From NCBI GenBank assembly GCA_021234155.1, contig JAJEKV010000060.1, positions 3,392,451 to 3,456,450 on the forward strand: 64,000 bases of DNA, in the 5' to 3' direction. The translations under genes and the position numbers were made by a program. The first letter of the stretch is position 1. Each line of letters opens with the position of its first letter. This DNA comes from Isoetes taiwanensis (Eukaryota; Streptophyta; Lycopodiopsida; Isoetales; Isoetaceae). Below, in pieces: positions 8,887 through 20,264 of this stretch. Below the pieces are notes generated by a model that worked only from the letters and a program-made list of their open reading frames with translations, was not told the DNA's origin and searched no databases.

Positions 8887-11582
8887 TGTGACAAACAATT
8901 GAATATGGTGAAGAATTGAATCTTCCTCTTGCACAGTTGAAATGACACGCTCAAAACTCAATAAGCAAAATACTTATGATCTCAATATAATCAGATAACA
9001 TTAACATCCAAAGAATCCATATTCTCAACAAACATAATATCTAATTGTGAACAATTCAACCCAGGAGCTTCGCTCAACCACGATCCTCAGCTGCACTGCT
9101 GCCATTCCTTGCTTATTCACTACACATGCACTCATTGGGGTTAGTCCTCGTGACTAAGTGGGGATCCCTGGCTGCCACTGCATGCATGGGAATACTCTGG
9201 AAATCTTGGATAAGCACAAACACAGACGGAAAATCCTACGTGAGTACAACGCTATCACAATGACAACATAATCCAAGGAAATACCAAACAGGAACATTAG
9301 AAGCAAACAACATAGTCAAAATACCAAACCATCATGACACATAGCTCGGGACAATGGGAAGCTCAGCCCAGCTACATGCAGGCCCCGTTAGCGAGAAATG
9401 CCCAGCCACCACATTTCGAGCCCCGTCATATGAGTTGGTGGGGGTAAACCTCGTGATCGCGATACCCTTCCCAGCCCACGCCCGGGCGCTGGAGGACCTC
9501 TTACCATGGAGTTCACAAGAGTTGATCGACGAGCAATCCCGCCGGAGAACTAACGCGGTGTCACGAGCACAAGAATACCCAGAGAATCACAGATGAACAT
9601 GAGCATGTCGGAGCAAACCTAGGCCACCGAACCCGAAGTCCGACCCAGGAGGTTTCAATAGACATCAAATACCAAGACAACAGTGGACAATGCAAGACCA
9701 AGACATGTGGAGTTCATTAGGATGTTTACTATCATGTGCCTAGATTATATTGTTGCTGATGTTGTCTATACAACCTGTCCAAGTTGAAGTAGCTAGGTTA
9801 CTGATGAAGATAATGATCGCAATCCAACACGTCGAGGAAGCCATAAGCCTAACTGTCCTTGATGTAGCTCCAATAACTATGTATGTTACTGATCAAGGAA
9901 AGATACTAACATCTTCTATACTGCAAAACTTACCTCAAAATCATCCTCCCATGAGGAATACAACGTTCCATAATGTTTATACTTCGAATCCATTAGCTAT
10001 GATGCTCTTGATAAAATACAGCTCAACAACTTAAAACTTATAGTTATACACTTAGACTTACAGTGCTCCATGCCATAGCCTCATCTGGACACTCCATATA
10101 CCTCATATTGCTCTCTCTCAGCCCCAACTTCAGTTGATCTCCAAGGTTCCACTCTTTAACTTATCTTTAACAATTGTTAGCTAAGGTTTTAATATTTTAA
10201 TTAAAACCCACTTTCCTTAGCTAAAGGATTTATTAACACATCTAATGTGGAACTCCAAATGCCGCTCTTCCGGCTTAAAACTCCATAGGACCTCCGACCA
10301 AGAACTGCTTATATCACATGTCAAAGGATTCTGGACCTAGGCCCCATCTCCGGAACATCCCTGAGGAGCCCAAAATCATGATTAGCTTATTATTCTTATA
10401 AATGTATCATATATATTCTCTTAGTTAAATTATTTCCACCATTCATAGAATGCTAATTCTTCTTGTTTGTTATTATTTATGCCTGACTCTTCATGCTCAA
10501 ATTTTCTATTTGGCTAGGCCTTTCCTTAAGCCAAGGCACAACCCAATTCCTTCTATGATTACATAGCTTAATAGTTTTAACATGCCAACAATGAACTCAA
10601 AGCAACAAATTTGCAATTCCAAATATAAACAACAAATTAAGACCAAAACCCAAAAGTTACAGAAACAAACAAAGCGAGGAAGCAACACGCAGACCTATTT
10701 CGCCCCTTTGGCTCTAATTTTAGCACGATTCTCCACTTACTTACAGCCCACGGTCCAAATCGATTCGCTCCCAACTCAAATCAACCCGATTCAACCTGGT
10801 TTTGATGCATTTTGAGGCAGTTGGGTCATTTGGAGGATCTCTTCAAACAACTGGAACAGCCATGTCGACTGCGGATTCATTCCAACCAGCCCCAGAGCTT
10901 CAATTTCGGCCCATTTGGGTGCTATTGCAGCCCATTTCCAGGAGTCTCGAGCTGGATTATTCTTTGCCTCAAAGCTGAACCAGCTTTTGGGCTCTATCCA
11001 TAAGCCTTGAAGTGATTCAAATTCGACTCTATCGCCTCAAATCTGGACTGCTAGGCAGCAATTTCGCCTTCCTAACTATGCCCACCTGCTTGGGAAGAGC
11101 CCATATGCTTCTATTAAGTTTCCTCAACCATTCCACGGTTAGATCCAAGCATATCTATTTAACAAAGCCTCAGAATTCCATCTCGAATCTAGGTTCACAT
11201 CAATAGATAAGCAACTCCCAATCCTTTATCGAGAAAGCATGAGCCAATCATAGCAAATGCCATATGATCTATAGAATCTAGAGAAAAGCCCCCACCTGAA
11301 AGAGAAGAACGATCTGATGCCGTCTTGCCTCCACAGCTTGGATGCAATCTCCTCTGGGCGCCTCCATTGGCCTCCTCCTCAGCACCACAAAGCTCCCCAA
11401 GCCTTCTCTTGCAAAAAAAAACCCTCACGTTTGCCAAAGCCCTCTTTCCAACATTGCCTTCTTTGTAAACCCTTTGTTTACATGAGCTCATGCTGCATGC
11501 ATGCCATAGGTACATATACAACTCATATATGTACCATACACAAAGGTGTATATTAGACTGTCAAGGGGCCAGGACCGTTACA
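8887..11582 (-). repeat. Probable minus-strand LTR or LTR fragment, no ORFs
   Basis: The right end read on the minus strand starts TGTAACGGTCCTGG, a gypsy LTR type of start related in style to TGTGACGGTCC of the chromovirus. A left end of TGTGACAAAC at 8887 would give TG...CA ends and a partial TGTRAC inverted repeat. The 2.7 kb between have no convincing ORF. The 5-bp flanks (GTTGG and TATTA) do not match, so either a boundary is wrong or the copy is rearranged. After 11582 the sequence returns to chromovirus leader and gag. Confidence 0.4.
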
Positions 11583-11770
11583 TATTAACTGTTTTATAAA
11601 TGTAAGGCTTTGTATGATTTCTTTATAACTAATAAAGATAATTCAATTACAAGTAAGATTGATCAACATCTAACCTAAATAACATGTATTGATGATCAAT
11701 CCTTGCAGCAAGGAACTCAAGTGCAGGATCTCAAGACCAGCACCGACCACGCAATTGGGTACCAAGGAAT

Positions 11771-12607
11771 TTGTTTGGCAGAGAACAAGAGGACTTTGAG
11801 CAGGATATGTCACCAGAGGCAATCAACGCAAGGCTGGTGCAGATGAAGAACCAGATGCAAAACCTCATCAACTGGGCGGCACCGCTGATGAATGAGCAGG
11901 AAGATGGTCCTCTACCTCCACCTCCACCTTGTTTTCCGGGTGGTGACGAAGTCCCTCAGCAGGAAGGGGAGGGCAACCAGGGGAACGTCAGGGATAGGAG
12001 AAGGAAGAGGAGAACCAAGAGTCCATCGTCATCTAGCTCCGGCTCATCGATAGTTCTTCCAAGTGAGGATAGCTTTAGTCGACCGGTCCCACCGCACACC
12101 TAAAGCAAGGAAAAGAGCAAGAAGGACAGATGACTATCAGAAAAAGGTGGATAGTGCTATGAGCAACGTATGGAAGACAAGGAAGCTGGGCCAGTTCGTG
12201 GAAAGACAGCATCGAGGCATGGAGGTGAAGCATGGCTTGATGAAATGGAAGAATTTGGCAACTCCTACGGTATGAAAGACAAGGACATAGGGAAAGTTGC
12301 TACTGACTAACCTTATTGGACCGGGCAAGGATCTGGTGGAAGGGATATGCTAAGTCTAACAAGCTGAAGAGGAACAATTGCGCATTTAAGACCTTCTCGC
12401 CAAGGTTTTCCCAAGCACTATGTGCCAAGGTCTCATACTAGTAGACAGATCCAGCAGCTTTACAGGTTGAATCAGGGTAGCTTATCAGTGGCTAAGTATA
12501 CCGAAGAATTCATGAGGCTTAGGCTCCATGTTCCTGGAGTCTCAGAAAGGCAAGCAGTGGATACCTATATTGAGGGGTTGAACAAAGAATATCAAGAGGC
12601 TTGTTAG
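11771..12607 (+). pseudogene. Gag capsid region (element B), frameshifted
   Basis: Three overlapping open pieces make up Gag. At 11771-12103 lies an N-terminal part with SPEAINARLVQMKNQMQNL (predicted helix) and a Pro/Ser/Arg-rich linker. At 12063-12275 comes a basic segment. At 12422-12607 is the capsid C-terminal part, IQQLYRLNQGSLSVAKYTEEFMRL followed by ERQAVDTYIEGL, which is the typical retrotransposon gag signature (an L-x-QG-x-V-x-Y-x-x-F-type motif). Two frameshifts separate the pieces. Gag forms the virus-like particle and packages RNA. Confidence 0.85.
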
Positions 12608-12948
12608 AGCAATCAACCCAAGGTCGATTCTGAGAGGTCAAGATAAAGCTATAAGTTTGGAGGAGGCACCAAGCAACCCAAAGAGAAGCAAATCAACCTT
12701 CGTGGGTAAGAGTTCAGGCAAAGATCGGGGGCAATATCGTGGCAATCGCCAGCCTACACCATCGAGGTCGCCAAAGAAGGTAAGGGTCGAACAAAGCTTT
12801 TGGGGACCGTAAGCCCAACGAATGCATCAGGGATGCTCTTTCGCCGCCTCCTAGACCGGCCAAGGAAAAGAGACAGGAATGCATTGAGAAAAAGTTATGT
12901 TTTGGTGCTTCCGGCCTGTGGCAATCAACGCATGATTGCCCATTCGTC
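12608..12948 (+). pseudogene. Gag zinc-knuckle region, damaged
   Basis: A basic linker (GQYRGNRQPTP) is followed at about 12895-12945 by a remnant of a CCHC knuckle: Cys-Phe-Gly near the start and His-Asp-Cys-Pro at the end are kept, but the second Cys and the Gly-His pair are lost. The zinc knuckle normally binds RNA. The damaged middle lies among bases that look like altered CTG/CAG sites. Confidence 0.6.
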
Positions 12949-13266
12949 ATGCAAGCAGCCTTGGCAGAACTGGTGGATTGGGACTCCCCAACAGAAGTGG
13001 ACGAGGACGACGACCAGCAGGAGGCCCAGGACTTCATAGATGGTGAGTGCCACATATGTGCAAACATTGAGACAGGTGATATTGAGAATCAGTCGACTGT
13101 CATCGCGGCTGATGGGATCATAGATAGTAACCCATATGTAGTCCTCATAGATACAGGTAGCTCTCATAATTTTGCATCTCCTAGATTGGCTGCCTTAATG
13201 AAGAACAAGGTATTGAAGTCTAAGCCAAGGCCAAGAGCTATGGTAAAACGGCCATTCGCACAATAA
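12949..13266 (+). CDS. Retropepsin-type aspartic protease domain (element B)
   Basis: A 105-codon frame contains an acidic linker (SPTEVDEDDDQQEAQDF) and then VLIDTGSSHNF at about 13139-13171, the active-site Asp-Thr-Gly-Ser signature of retropepsins. The family acts as a homodimer, so one DTG per chain is expected. The ATG is internal to the polyprotein. The frame closes early (TAA at 13264-13266), just after the flap region begins, so the domain is incomplete as it stands. Confidence 0.82.
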   Translation: MQAALAELVDWDSPTEVDEDDDQQEAQDFIDGECHICANIETGDIENQSTVIAADGIIDSNPYVVLIDTGSSHNFASPRLAALMKNKVLKSKPRPRAMVKRPFAQ

Positions 13267-13619
13267 GGGCGGGGAGAATCATCTTTGATATAGACCTTAG
13301 TGGGGCTAAGTGGCCGATGGGAGCGGGGAAGTCATGGATATCGGGAGATACGATCTTATAGTGGGATGGAATTCTTGAAGCCAGCCTAAAGCCATGATTG
13401 ATCATGACGGAACGAAGTCACCATGACGGCACTGACGGCAAAGAAATTGATAGTGAAAGGTAAGAAGCTAGATTCTCCCATGCGGTGTATCTCTTTGAAG
13501 CAGACTAAGGAAGAGTATAGAAAGGAATAAGGTGGACTACATCTTGAGGATGGAATCGTTTGAGGTCCAAAGGGGATGGAAGTGACCCAAAGGGAAACCA
13601 ATTGCCCAGCAGAATAGCA

Positions 13620-14340
13620 AGGCTTATTTCCGAAGTTCAAGGATGTATTTCCGGATGAAACCGCAAGCGCCACCTTATAGGGGTGTGGAATGTGAGATCA
13701 CGTTGGCTCCGTGATGCTAAGCCTCACAAAGAAGGCGCCATATAGAATGAGCACCCCTGTAATTGATTGAGCTCAAGAAGAAGCACTTCTTCGTGGAATT
13801 GCTTGAGCTTGGCTTTATAAGAGCAAGTGTGTCTCCCTTCGGAGCACCTATACTCTTTGTGAAGAAGAAAGATGGGAGCTTAAGAATGTGCATAGACTAT
13901 CGCCAGCTCAATAAGCAGACGATAAAGAACAAATATGCATTGCCAAGGGCAGATGACCTAATGGACCAGTTACAAGGAGCAAAGGTATTCTCTAAAATTG
14001 ATTTGAGGTCAGGATACCATCGATAAGAATAAAAGAAGAGGATATCCATAAGACCGCTTTAACGCCAGTATGGTCATTTTGAGTTTACAAGAATGCCCTT
14101 TGACTATCGAACGCTCCAGCAACGTTTATGCGCCTCATGAACGACATCTTCAGAGACTTCTTGGATGAGTTTGTTATTGTCTTCTTCGACGACATTCTAA
14201 TCTACAGCAAGTCCCTCGAGGAGCATTGTCAGCATCTCAGGAAAGTGTTGGAGAAGTTGAGACGCCATCGGGTTGTATGGGAAGCTCTCCAAGTGCCACT
14301 TTGCAACAGCCGAAAGTGGAATATTTGGGGCATGTTGTAA
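13620..14340 (+). pseudogene. Reverse transcriptase domain (element B), frameshifted
   Basis: RT begins in a broken stretch (KFKDVFPDE-like, near 13635). It continues in the open piece 13763-14026 with [27 protein letters not shown] (the conserved fingers and palm block A) and [11 protein letters not shown] (the first catalytic Asp). A second piece, 14128-14340, holds [13 protein letters not shown], where FFDD replaces the more common YxDD box, a usual variant in plant gypsy RTs. A frameshift near 14030-14110 separates the two. RT copies the element RNA from the tRNA-Met primer. Confidence 0.88.
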
Positions 14341-14950
14341 CATCCGAGGGAATCTCCACAGATCCATCTAAGATTGAGGCAATAGTTGATTGGCCAGCTC
14401 CAAGGAATGTGGCGTAAGTAAGAAGCTTTCTGGTTGGCGGATATTACGTAAAGTTCGTGGAAGGACTTTGCTAAGTGGGGGCCCCTCTGCGACCTCACCA
14501 AGGCCAAGAAGATTAAGGATTGACTAGCCATTGGTTAGAGAAAGTCCAAGCTTCTTTCGAGAAGCTTAAAGAGGCTTTAACAACAGCACCAGTGCTTGTT
14601 CTCCCGGATCCGAGTAAAGATAAGTTGGTAGCAACAGATGCAAGTAAGATAGCAACAGGAGCAGTCTTGATGCAAGAAGGAAGGGTAGTCGCCTACGACT
14701 CGAAGAAGATGAACGACGCCGAGCAACGCTACCCAACCCATGATCAGGAGTTGCTAGCCATTGTCGCATGCTAAGGATATGGAGGCATTATTTGGCGGGA
14801 AGGAAGTTTCAGTTGGATACCGATCACCGTGAGTCTCAAAGATCTTTTACCCAGCCACCCTCAATCTAAGGCAAAGGAGGTGGATGGAATTTCTTGAGGA
14901 GTATGATTTTGATATTGTATATAAGCCCTAAGAAGCTTAATGTTTGTAGC
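14341..14950 (+). pseudogene. RNase H domain (element B), frameshifted
   Basis: The segment 14520-14774 reads ASFEKLKEALTTAPVLVLPDPSKDKLVATDASKI, the RT thumb to RNase H join with the first catalytic Asp, and then YDSKKMNDAEQRYPTHDQELLAIV with the Glu-helix. After a stop at 14772 the rest (LDTDH-like, 14815) is in another frame with several small changes. The first element supplies the undamaged version of this second half (485-670). Confidence 0.82.
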
Positions 14951-14952
14951 GT

Positions 14953-15828
14953 ATGCCCCTCCAGAGGCCATTTTGCACAAGGACGCATTGCAATGCGATT
15001 TCCACTCTTTCGAGTGAGTTTGGCAAGAAGATTGAGGAGTCCTTGCCAACCGATGGGGACTTCAAGGAGGTGTGGGAAAGTCTCTCCAAGGAAGCCAGAA
15101 CAGATAAAGAGCGGGAAGCCTTCAAGCATTATAAGAAGGAAGGCAACCTGTTGTATCACAAGCATAAGTTGTGTGTGCCCGAATCATCAGGAGTAAGGAA
15201 GCTAATTCTTCATGACACACATAACAGCCCAATAGCAGGGCATGCTGGCTTCATGAAGACCTATTTCAAGATTCGAAGTAGTTACTTCTGGCCAGGAATG
15301 AAGAGGCAGATAGCTGCATATATTCGGGATTGCCAGTTATGTCAGCAGACCAAAGCGGAGCAACTTCGGATTCCAGGTGCTCTTGAGCCATTGGGGGTGC
15401 CAAATGCGAAGTGGGAGGTCATAAGCATGGATTTCATTACAAGGCTCCCTAGAACTCTTCGAGGCAAGGATGCATTGATGGTTGTCGTAGACAAGTTATC
15501 TAAGATGGCACATTTTGTGCCTTGCAAGACTACTGACACCGCATTAGATACTGCCAAGTTATTTGTAAGGGAGATTTTTAGACTCCATGGCATGCCTCGG
15601 GAGATAATATCTGATAGAGATTCTAAGTTTATGAGTGCCTTTTGGCAGGATCTCTTTAGCACCATTCAGACGAAGCTCTCCATGAGCACGGCATATCATC
15701 CCCAAACAGATGGCCAGACGGAGAGGACGAATCGGATCATTGAAGACATGCTTCGAAGCTATGTGTGGAACAAGCAGTCCAAGTGGGATGAGTACATCCA
15801 CTTGGTGGAATTCGATACAACAAGCTAA
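14953..15828 (+). CDS. Integrase, nearly complete zinc and catalytic domains (element B)
   Basis: This is the longest transposon frame in the window (291 codons). The N-terminal HHCC zinc module is present: His90, His97, Cys127 and Cys130 in [15 protein letters not shown] and CQLCQQ. The DDE core is complete, with Asp160 (MDFITRLP), Asp221 (SDRDSKF) and Glu257 (TDGQTER), and 35 residues between the last two as in retroviral integrases. The frame ends at a TAA (15826-15828) where the homologous protein should run on to the GPY/F module; the sequence around 15815-15835 differs from element A by several bases. The first 10-15 residues are linker, and ATG 14953 is not a real start. Confidence 0.92.
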   Translation: MPLQRPFCTRTHCNAISTLSSEFGKKIEESLPTDGDFKEVWESLSKEARTDKEREAFKHYKKEGNLLYHKHKLCVPESSGVRKLILHDTHNSPIAGHAGFMKTYFKIRSSYFWPGMKRQIAAYIRDCQLCQQTKAEQLRIPGALEPLGVPNAKWEVISMDFITRLPRTLRGKDALMVVVDKLSKMAHFVPCKTTDTALDTAKLFVREIFRLHGMPREIISDRDSKFMSAFWQDLFSTIQTKLSMSTAYHPQTDGQTERTNRIIEDMLRSYVWNKQSKWDEYIHLVEFDTTS

Positions 15829-16510
15829 AAAGTGAGTCATCTCGGATGTCTCCTTTCATGGTAAATTACGTGTACTGCTTAACCCCGACACTGGCACAAC
15901 CCGCGGTCCAAGGTAGAAGTATCCCAGCCAGATGTTAGGGGATATGCAGCAGCCTAGTGGAAGAAGTAAGGGGTTACTTATTGGCAGCAAGAAGTCGGGC
16001 GTAAGAGTGTAGCCGACAAGCAACGGACCGTAAGGGAGTTCAAGGTAGGCGATAGCGCCCGGGTTGAAGATCAAGGTGAAGCAAGCCAAGCCGCGGATTG
16101 GGAGTTGCAAGAAGCTTGCCCCTAGGTGGGCTGGTCCGCTCAAGATTTTGGAGAGAGTGGGCCTCAAGCCTACAAGTTGGATCTTCCGCCCATCTCAAAG
16201 TTCACAAGGTCTTCCCGAAGTTTATTAAAAAGGCACAATCCTAACCCCCGAGGAGGTTTTGGATACTCCAACCTTGTTGGAAATGACGGAGGAACAAGTA
16301 GAAATAGTGTCCGAATTACTTCTTTGATAAGTCATTCAAGAAGACTAGGAGGTCTCGCCTTCCAATATTTGGTTAAGTGGAAGCACTTACCCGTGGAAGA
16401 TGCACATGGGTATTGAAGCAAGATTTGGAGAAGCAATACCCGTGAGTTTATGAAGGAGTTTGATGGGCGAAGTCGCCTCCAACTTGGTCGCACTCGACTT
16501 GCCGTGGTTA
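15829..16510 (+). pseudogene. Integrase C-terminus and chromodomain (element B), broken
   Basis: This is homologous to 1500-2210 of the first element. The GPY/F segment and chromodomain (YLVKWKHLPVEDA) can be followed, but at least five small indels shift the frame. Most differences from the first copy fall where that copy has CAG or CTG, so the damage may be technical rather than biological. Confidence 0.82.
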
Positions 16511-17372
16511 GCTAGTATGTTGTTAGTTAGCCTTAAGCCCGGGTGCATGCATTCTAGTTAGTAGGGTGCATGTGCCGTAACCTTGATCGATGTGGGCGAT
16601 GATGGGATCGCCTTTAGGGCATTCTTCTAGGCCACACGCACCAAGAGGTGCGCATGACCATTAGGGTCATGTGAGTGAGGAATGAGGCATGGTGGACGAT
16701 GATGGGACATCGACGGATGATCTCTATGCCACGATGCGGGGTACGCACACCTGGCCGTAGGAGGGTCATGGTGAAGGTTAAAGTGATCATGCGCGATGAT
16801 GGGATCGTGAGACGTTCCCTAGCTCAAACCCGTGGGGCATGATGCACTAGGGGTACTCGGCACCGGGTAACCGAGTACAATGTAGCACTTGATCATGGGC
16901 AATGATGGGAGCATCTTAAATGATCCTTAAGCTCAAATCCGAAAGGGCCATGATCTTGGGCAAGGTAGTAGGACAACCTTGAGTCAAGTGGAGTTCGGCT
17001 CAAGGAGGTAAGGGGGTGGTCCCCTAAAACCACAAATTATTAACTAAACTAACGTAATGTGCTCCTTTTGCGTGCAAGTAGAAGGTGGACTTCAACGAGG
17101 AGCGACACTTGAGAAGATAGGGGAGCCATAATTTAGATTATGAACCCTAATAACTCTTATAATAATGTTTGAATTATCGTAAGAAATAACCGTGTTAAGG
17201 CTATATAATTTTGTATAAGTACAAATATAGCCTAAATTTTGACTTGAACTAATAAAACTTGATTACTATAATAAGCTAAAGGTTATGACATGTTGTCCCT
17301 TGTGCGTGCATAAAGGTAGGTTCGATCACCTTTAGCGCAATCGTGAGGATAGCATTGTCCTGTTGGGGAGAA
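16511..17372 (+). repeat. 3' untranslated repeats and polypurine tract of element B
   Basis: This is the same layout as 2211-3069: four CGATGATGGGA or CAATGATGGGA repeats at about 16597, 16697, 16795 and 16902, then a non-coding stretch ending in a short purine run before the LTR at 17373. Confidence 0.75.
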
Positions 17373-19010
17373 TGTGACGGTCGTGGGGAATATACGCCAT
17401 AAATACGATATTCCTCGATCCGCCACCATACAAGTCTATCTTCATAGCCTTGTATACCATAGATTGTGGCACTAGGGGCATGGCCAAGTTATTCACATAA
17501 CTTAGCCAACCATAGGCTAAGACCATTATCCACGTGGCCTTAACCTATTGGGCACCCGCCACACAGACTCACCCGGATTGGTGCCACGCGGGCATCCTAG
17601 GTGGACCTAACTTATATAGGCCTAAACCCTAACCCTAGGCCTTTTTCCAGCCCTAGCACCTAGAGACTCACCTACTGCTCAAACCCCGCTTCAACATCGC
17701 TTGTCGTGGGCATAGACTGCAAAGCAGCCCCAGCAAGGTAGACTCGCTCTTGGAGCAGAGCAGCATCACGGGAGTCAAGACCATGGAGGCACACCGGATC
17801 TGGAGGGAGAGCCGAGGAGCGTGTATGTAGGATAGTAGTTGTGATAGCTCATCCGGAATTAGCATTCCAATGTGCTAGTATCTTGTATCTAGAGTAGAGC
17901 CATCCTAGAACCCGTATTTAACATCTTGAACCCTAATCAACGAACCCTAACCATTAGTTAGATTGTATGATTAGGTTAAGATGTTCTTCTTATGATTATT
18001 CTCATGATGTGATGATTATGTGATGATGGTTGATCATGTTTGCTCCTCTTGTTTTGGGAAGGGGGGTAGAGACCTAGGGCCATATGTAGTATGTTCCTAG
18101 AGTAGATCCCTTAGTTCCTATTAGTGCGGCCTGTGCATAGGAGCCCACCAGGCTATCGAGGCTATGATATGACTCAGCACCACATAACGGGGCTAGAGGG
18201 AATGTGGAGGGAGGATCCCTGCCGAGTGGGGGCTTCGGGGGATCCCATAGTGGGCTAGGCTTATGGTCGGTCACTTCGTGTGGGCCGGGCATGGGTCCGA
18301 CACCTCCTGGGGCAATGGTGTTGCCCTGCCTCTCGAGAGCTGCAAGTGTTGGCTTGGCTCTCGTTTTGGGGGGTTAAGTCGGGTACGAATCGTGTGACGC
18401 CACGATTCTCTAGCCGCCCACGGCACCTCTAGACCCTGGGAAGGGGAGATGCAACCCTTCCTGCCTCAACGGACCAGGGAGATGCAACCTGGAGTAGTCC
18501 CGATGGGTGATGCCATGGGATTGCGTATCCGGAAGGCTAGAGTCATGCCGAGCCCCTCGATTTAGCCCATCCGCAAAGTATGTACTGTGGAGGGGCGGAT
18601 GGAGTGGTCAACCCTAGCCATTGTTCTATGCCAGCCCTCGCCATTGCCATGACTCGGTCTGCTCTATCTTGAGGCCTAGCCGGTCAGTCACCCTCCTTAT
18701 GAGTCTGAGCCGGGGTAGGAGCTCTCATGTTTCACGGTTTGGGCTTATCATCTTTGTATTGGTATATGTGTGATGCACTACCCTTCGAGGTAGTATTTGT
18801 ATATGTTTGATGCTAGTTCTCGACGCGGTTATCGCTCACGTTATAGGAGCCCATAGGGAAGGGGGCGTGTAAGACACCTTTCAGTGTTTCCCCCGCACTA
18901 GGGGATCACCTCAGAGCGGGTAGGTAAGGGCCCGCGGCGGTTGTTGAGCCGGGACGGGATTTTCTGCCGAAAGTAATACTGGTGGCCGTGATGTTTAAAG
19001 GGGCGCCACA
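17373..19010 (+). repeat. 3' LTR of element B (1638 bp)
   Basis: The LTR starts TGTGACGG and ends GCGCCACA; the last bases differ by one from the CGTCACA end of the first LTR. It is collinear with 3070-4718, with scattered short indels and clustered changes in CAG/CTG contexts. The high remaining identity suggests recent activity. The bases that follow (ACAAA) belong to a minus-strand LINE, so the array inserted into, or next to, that LINE. Confidence 0.92.
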
Positions 19011-20240
19011 ACAAACCTGATTTTTACTCCGTGGAGCATTCTCCTCAATTTTCAACGCAAGAAATTATTGGCTCGACACATGTTTAGCATGCTTTATGGA
19101 GATCTCAATCCACCCGATGCTCTTTTTATTACTGCGGCATTCCATTTGTAATTATCTAAGAATTCAATCCCTAAGTATTTATATTCTGAGACCTTTTTCT
19201 AGGGTCACATCAACAATATAAAAGGCAGTTTAATCCTTTCCTCCAACCACCATAATTTTGGATTTAGTCACATTAATCTCCATCAGTTTACTATCATACA
19301 ACTCCGTTAAGACATCCAAATGTCGTTGTAGACCTTCTGCTGACATAGATATCTAAACAACTTCGTCGGCGAGCAACAGTAATTGTATGACAAATCTCTC
19401 TATCTAGGCTCTCAAGCCACCTAATCTGGTCATCCAATTTTTTAGTTTATCTATATACAACCCAAAAAGTGTAGGCGAGCACGAACACCTTTGTTTAACA
19501 CCTATAGTATTTGCAATTTGATCTAACCCCTTAAAGGGAAATGATCGCTCAACTAGTACTTGTCTGTACAAGCTCAAAACAACATTTTTTAACTCAACAG
19601 TACCCGCAGCATTCAAGTCGGGTTGCTGTGCCTTTTCTTTGTACTCGATTAAATGCTTTTGTTAAATCAACAAATGCAAAATAGCGCCTACTGCCTAAAC
19701 CTTTTGCCCCTTCTGAGATAACTCATAATGCCACAAGATGATCTAGTGTAGAGTGTTGGTCCCTAAATCCCCCTTGCCCATATGCCCTCGCACTGTGTTC
19801 ATCTGCCCATATTGCCAATTGGTTTTCCAGCATGGAAGCAAATAATTTTGCAAAAACATTACTTATCAAAATCGTCTTGTAATTTCTAGCGTTTGTGCTC
19901 TCCATTCCCTTGGTAATTTTTTCGTGAGTAAAGCTTCATTGCATAATTCCACTAAAACTAAGTGTAACTGCTGCCCACCCCATTTAAATAGTTCTGAGCG
20001 CATCCCATATGAGTCTTTAGCTCTTCCATTTGCCATGTGTTTTAGAGCATATTCCACATCTTCTATTGTAAATATCGGGACTAGATCGCCTTCACATCCA
20101 ATATCACTTAGACTATCAGTGCTATACAGTTCGGAGACCTATTGTAATAAATCATTTTCTCAAGATTTTCAATCCGTGTATGATGTTTAGTTTTGTTTCA
20201 AAACTTCTTTGAACTAGTCAATTTCTTCTATAATAGGAAC
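19011..20240 (-). pseudogene. LINE (non-LTR) reverse transcriptase fragment, minus strand
   Basis: Read from right to left: MANGRAKDSYGMRSELFKWGG (about 20040-19980), then ISNVFAKLFASMLENQLAIWAD and YGQGGFRDQHSTLDHLVAL (19860-19720), then GVKQRCSCSPTLFGLYIDKL (about 19500-19440). LLLADEVV (about 19390-19365) is the altered catalytic (F/Y)ADD box. SAEGLQRHLDVL follows. These are successive blocks of a LINE RT. Stops and frameshifts interrupt it, the endonuclease is missing, and the 3' side is cut by the LTR at 19010. The block style recalls LINEs common in non-flowering land plants, but that placement is only an impression. Confidence 0.85.
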
Positions 20241-20264
20241 TAAGGGGTTTAAACTAGGAGCATC

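Larger units (their letters stand above)
3070..19010 (+). mobile_element. Ty3/gypsy chromovirus, element B, enlarged by insertions
   Basis: The element runs from the shared LTR (3070-4718) through the primer site and a long internal region to the closing LTR (17373-19010), 15.9 kb in all. The order gag, protease, RT, RNase H, integrase, chromodomain is that of chromoviruses. The 7-kb gap between the primer site and gag is abnormal; it holds foreign material (about 5000-11582) described separately. No flanking target duplication can be tested, because the left outer LTR of the tandem array is outside the window. Confidence 0.88.
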
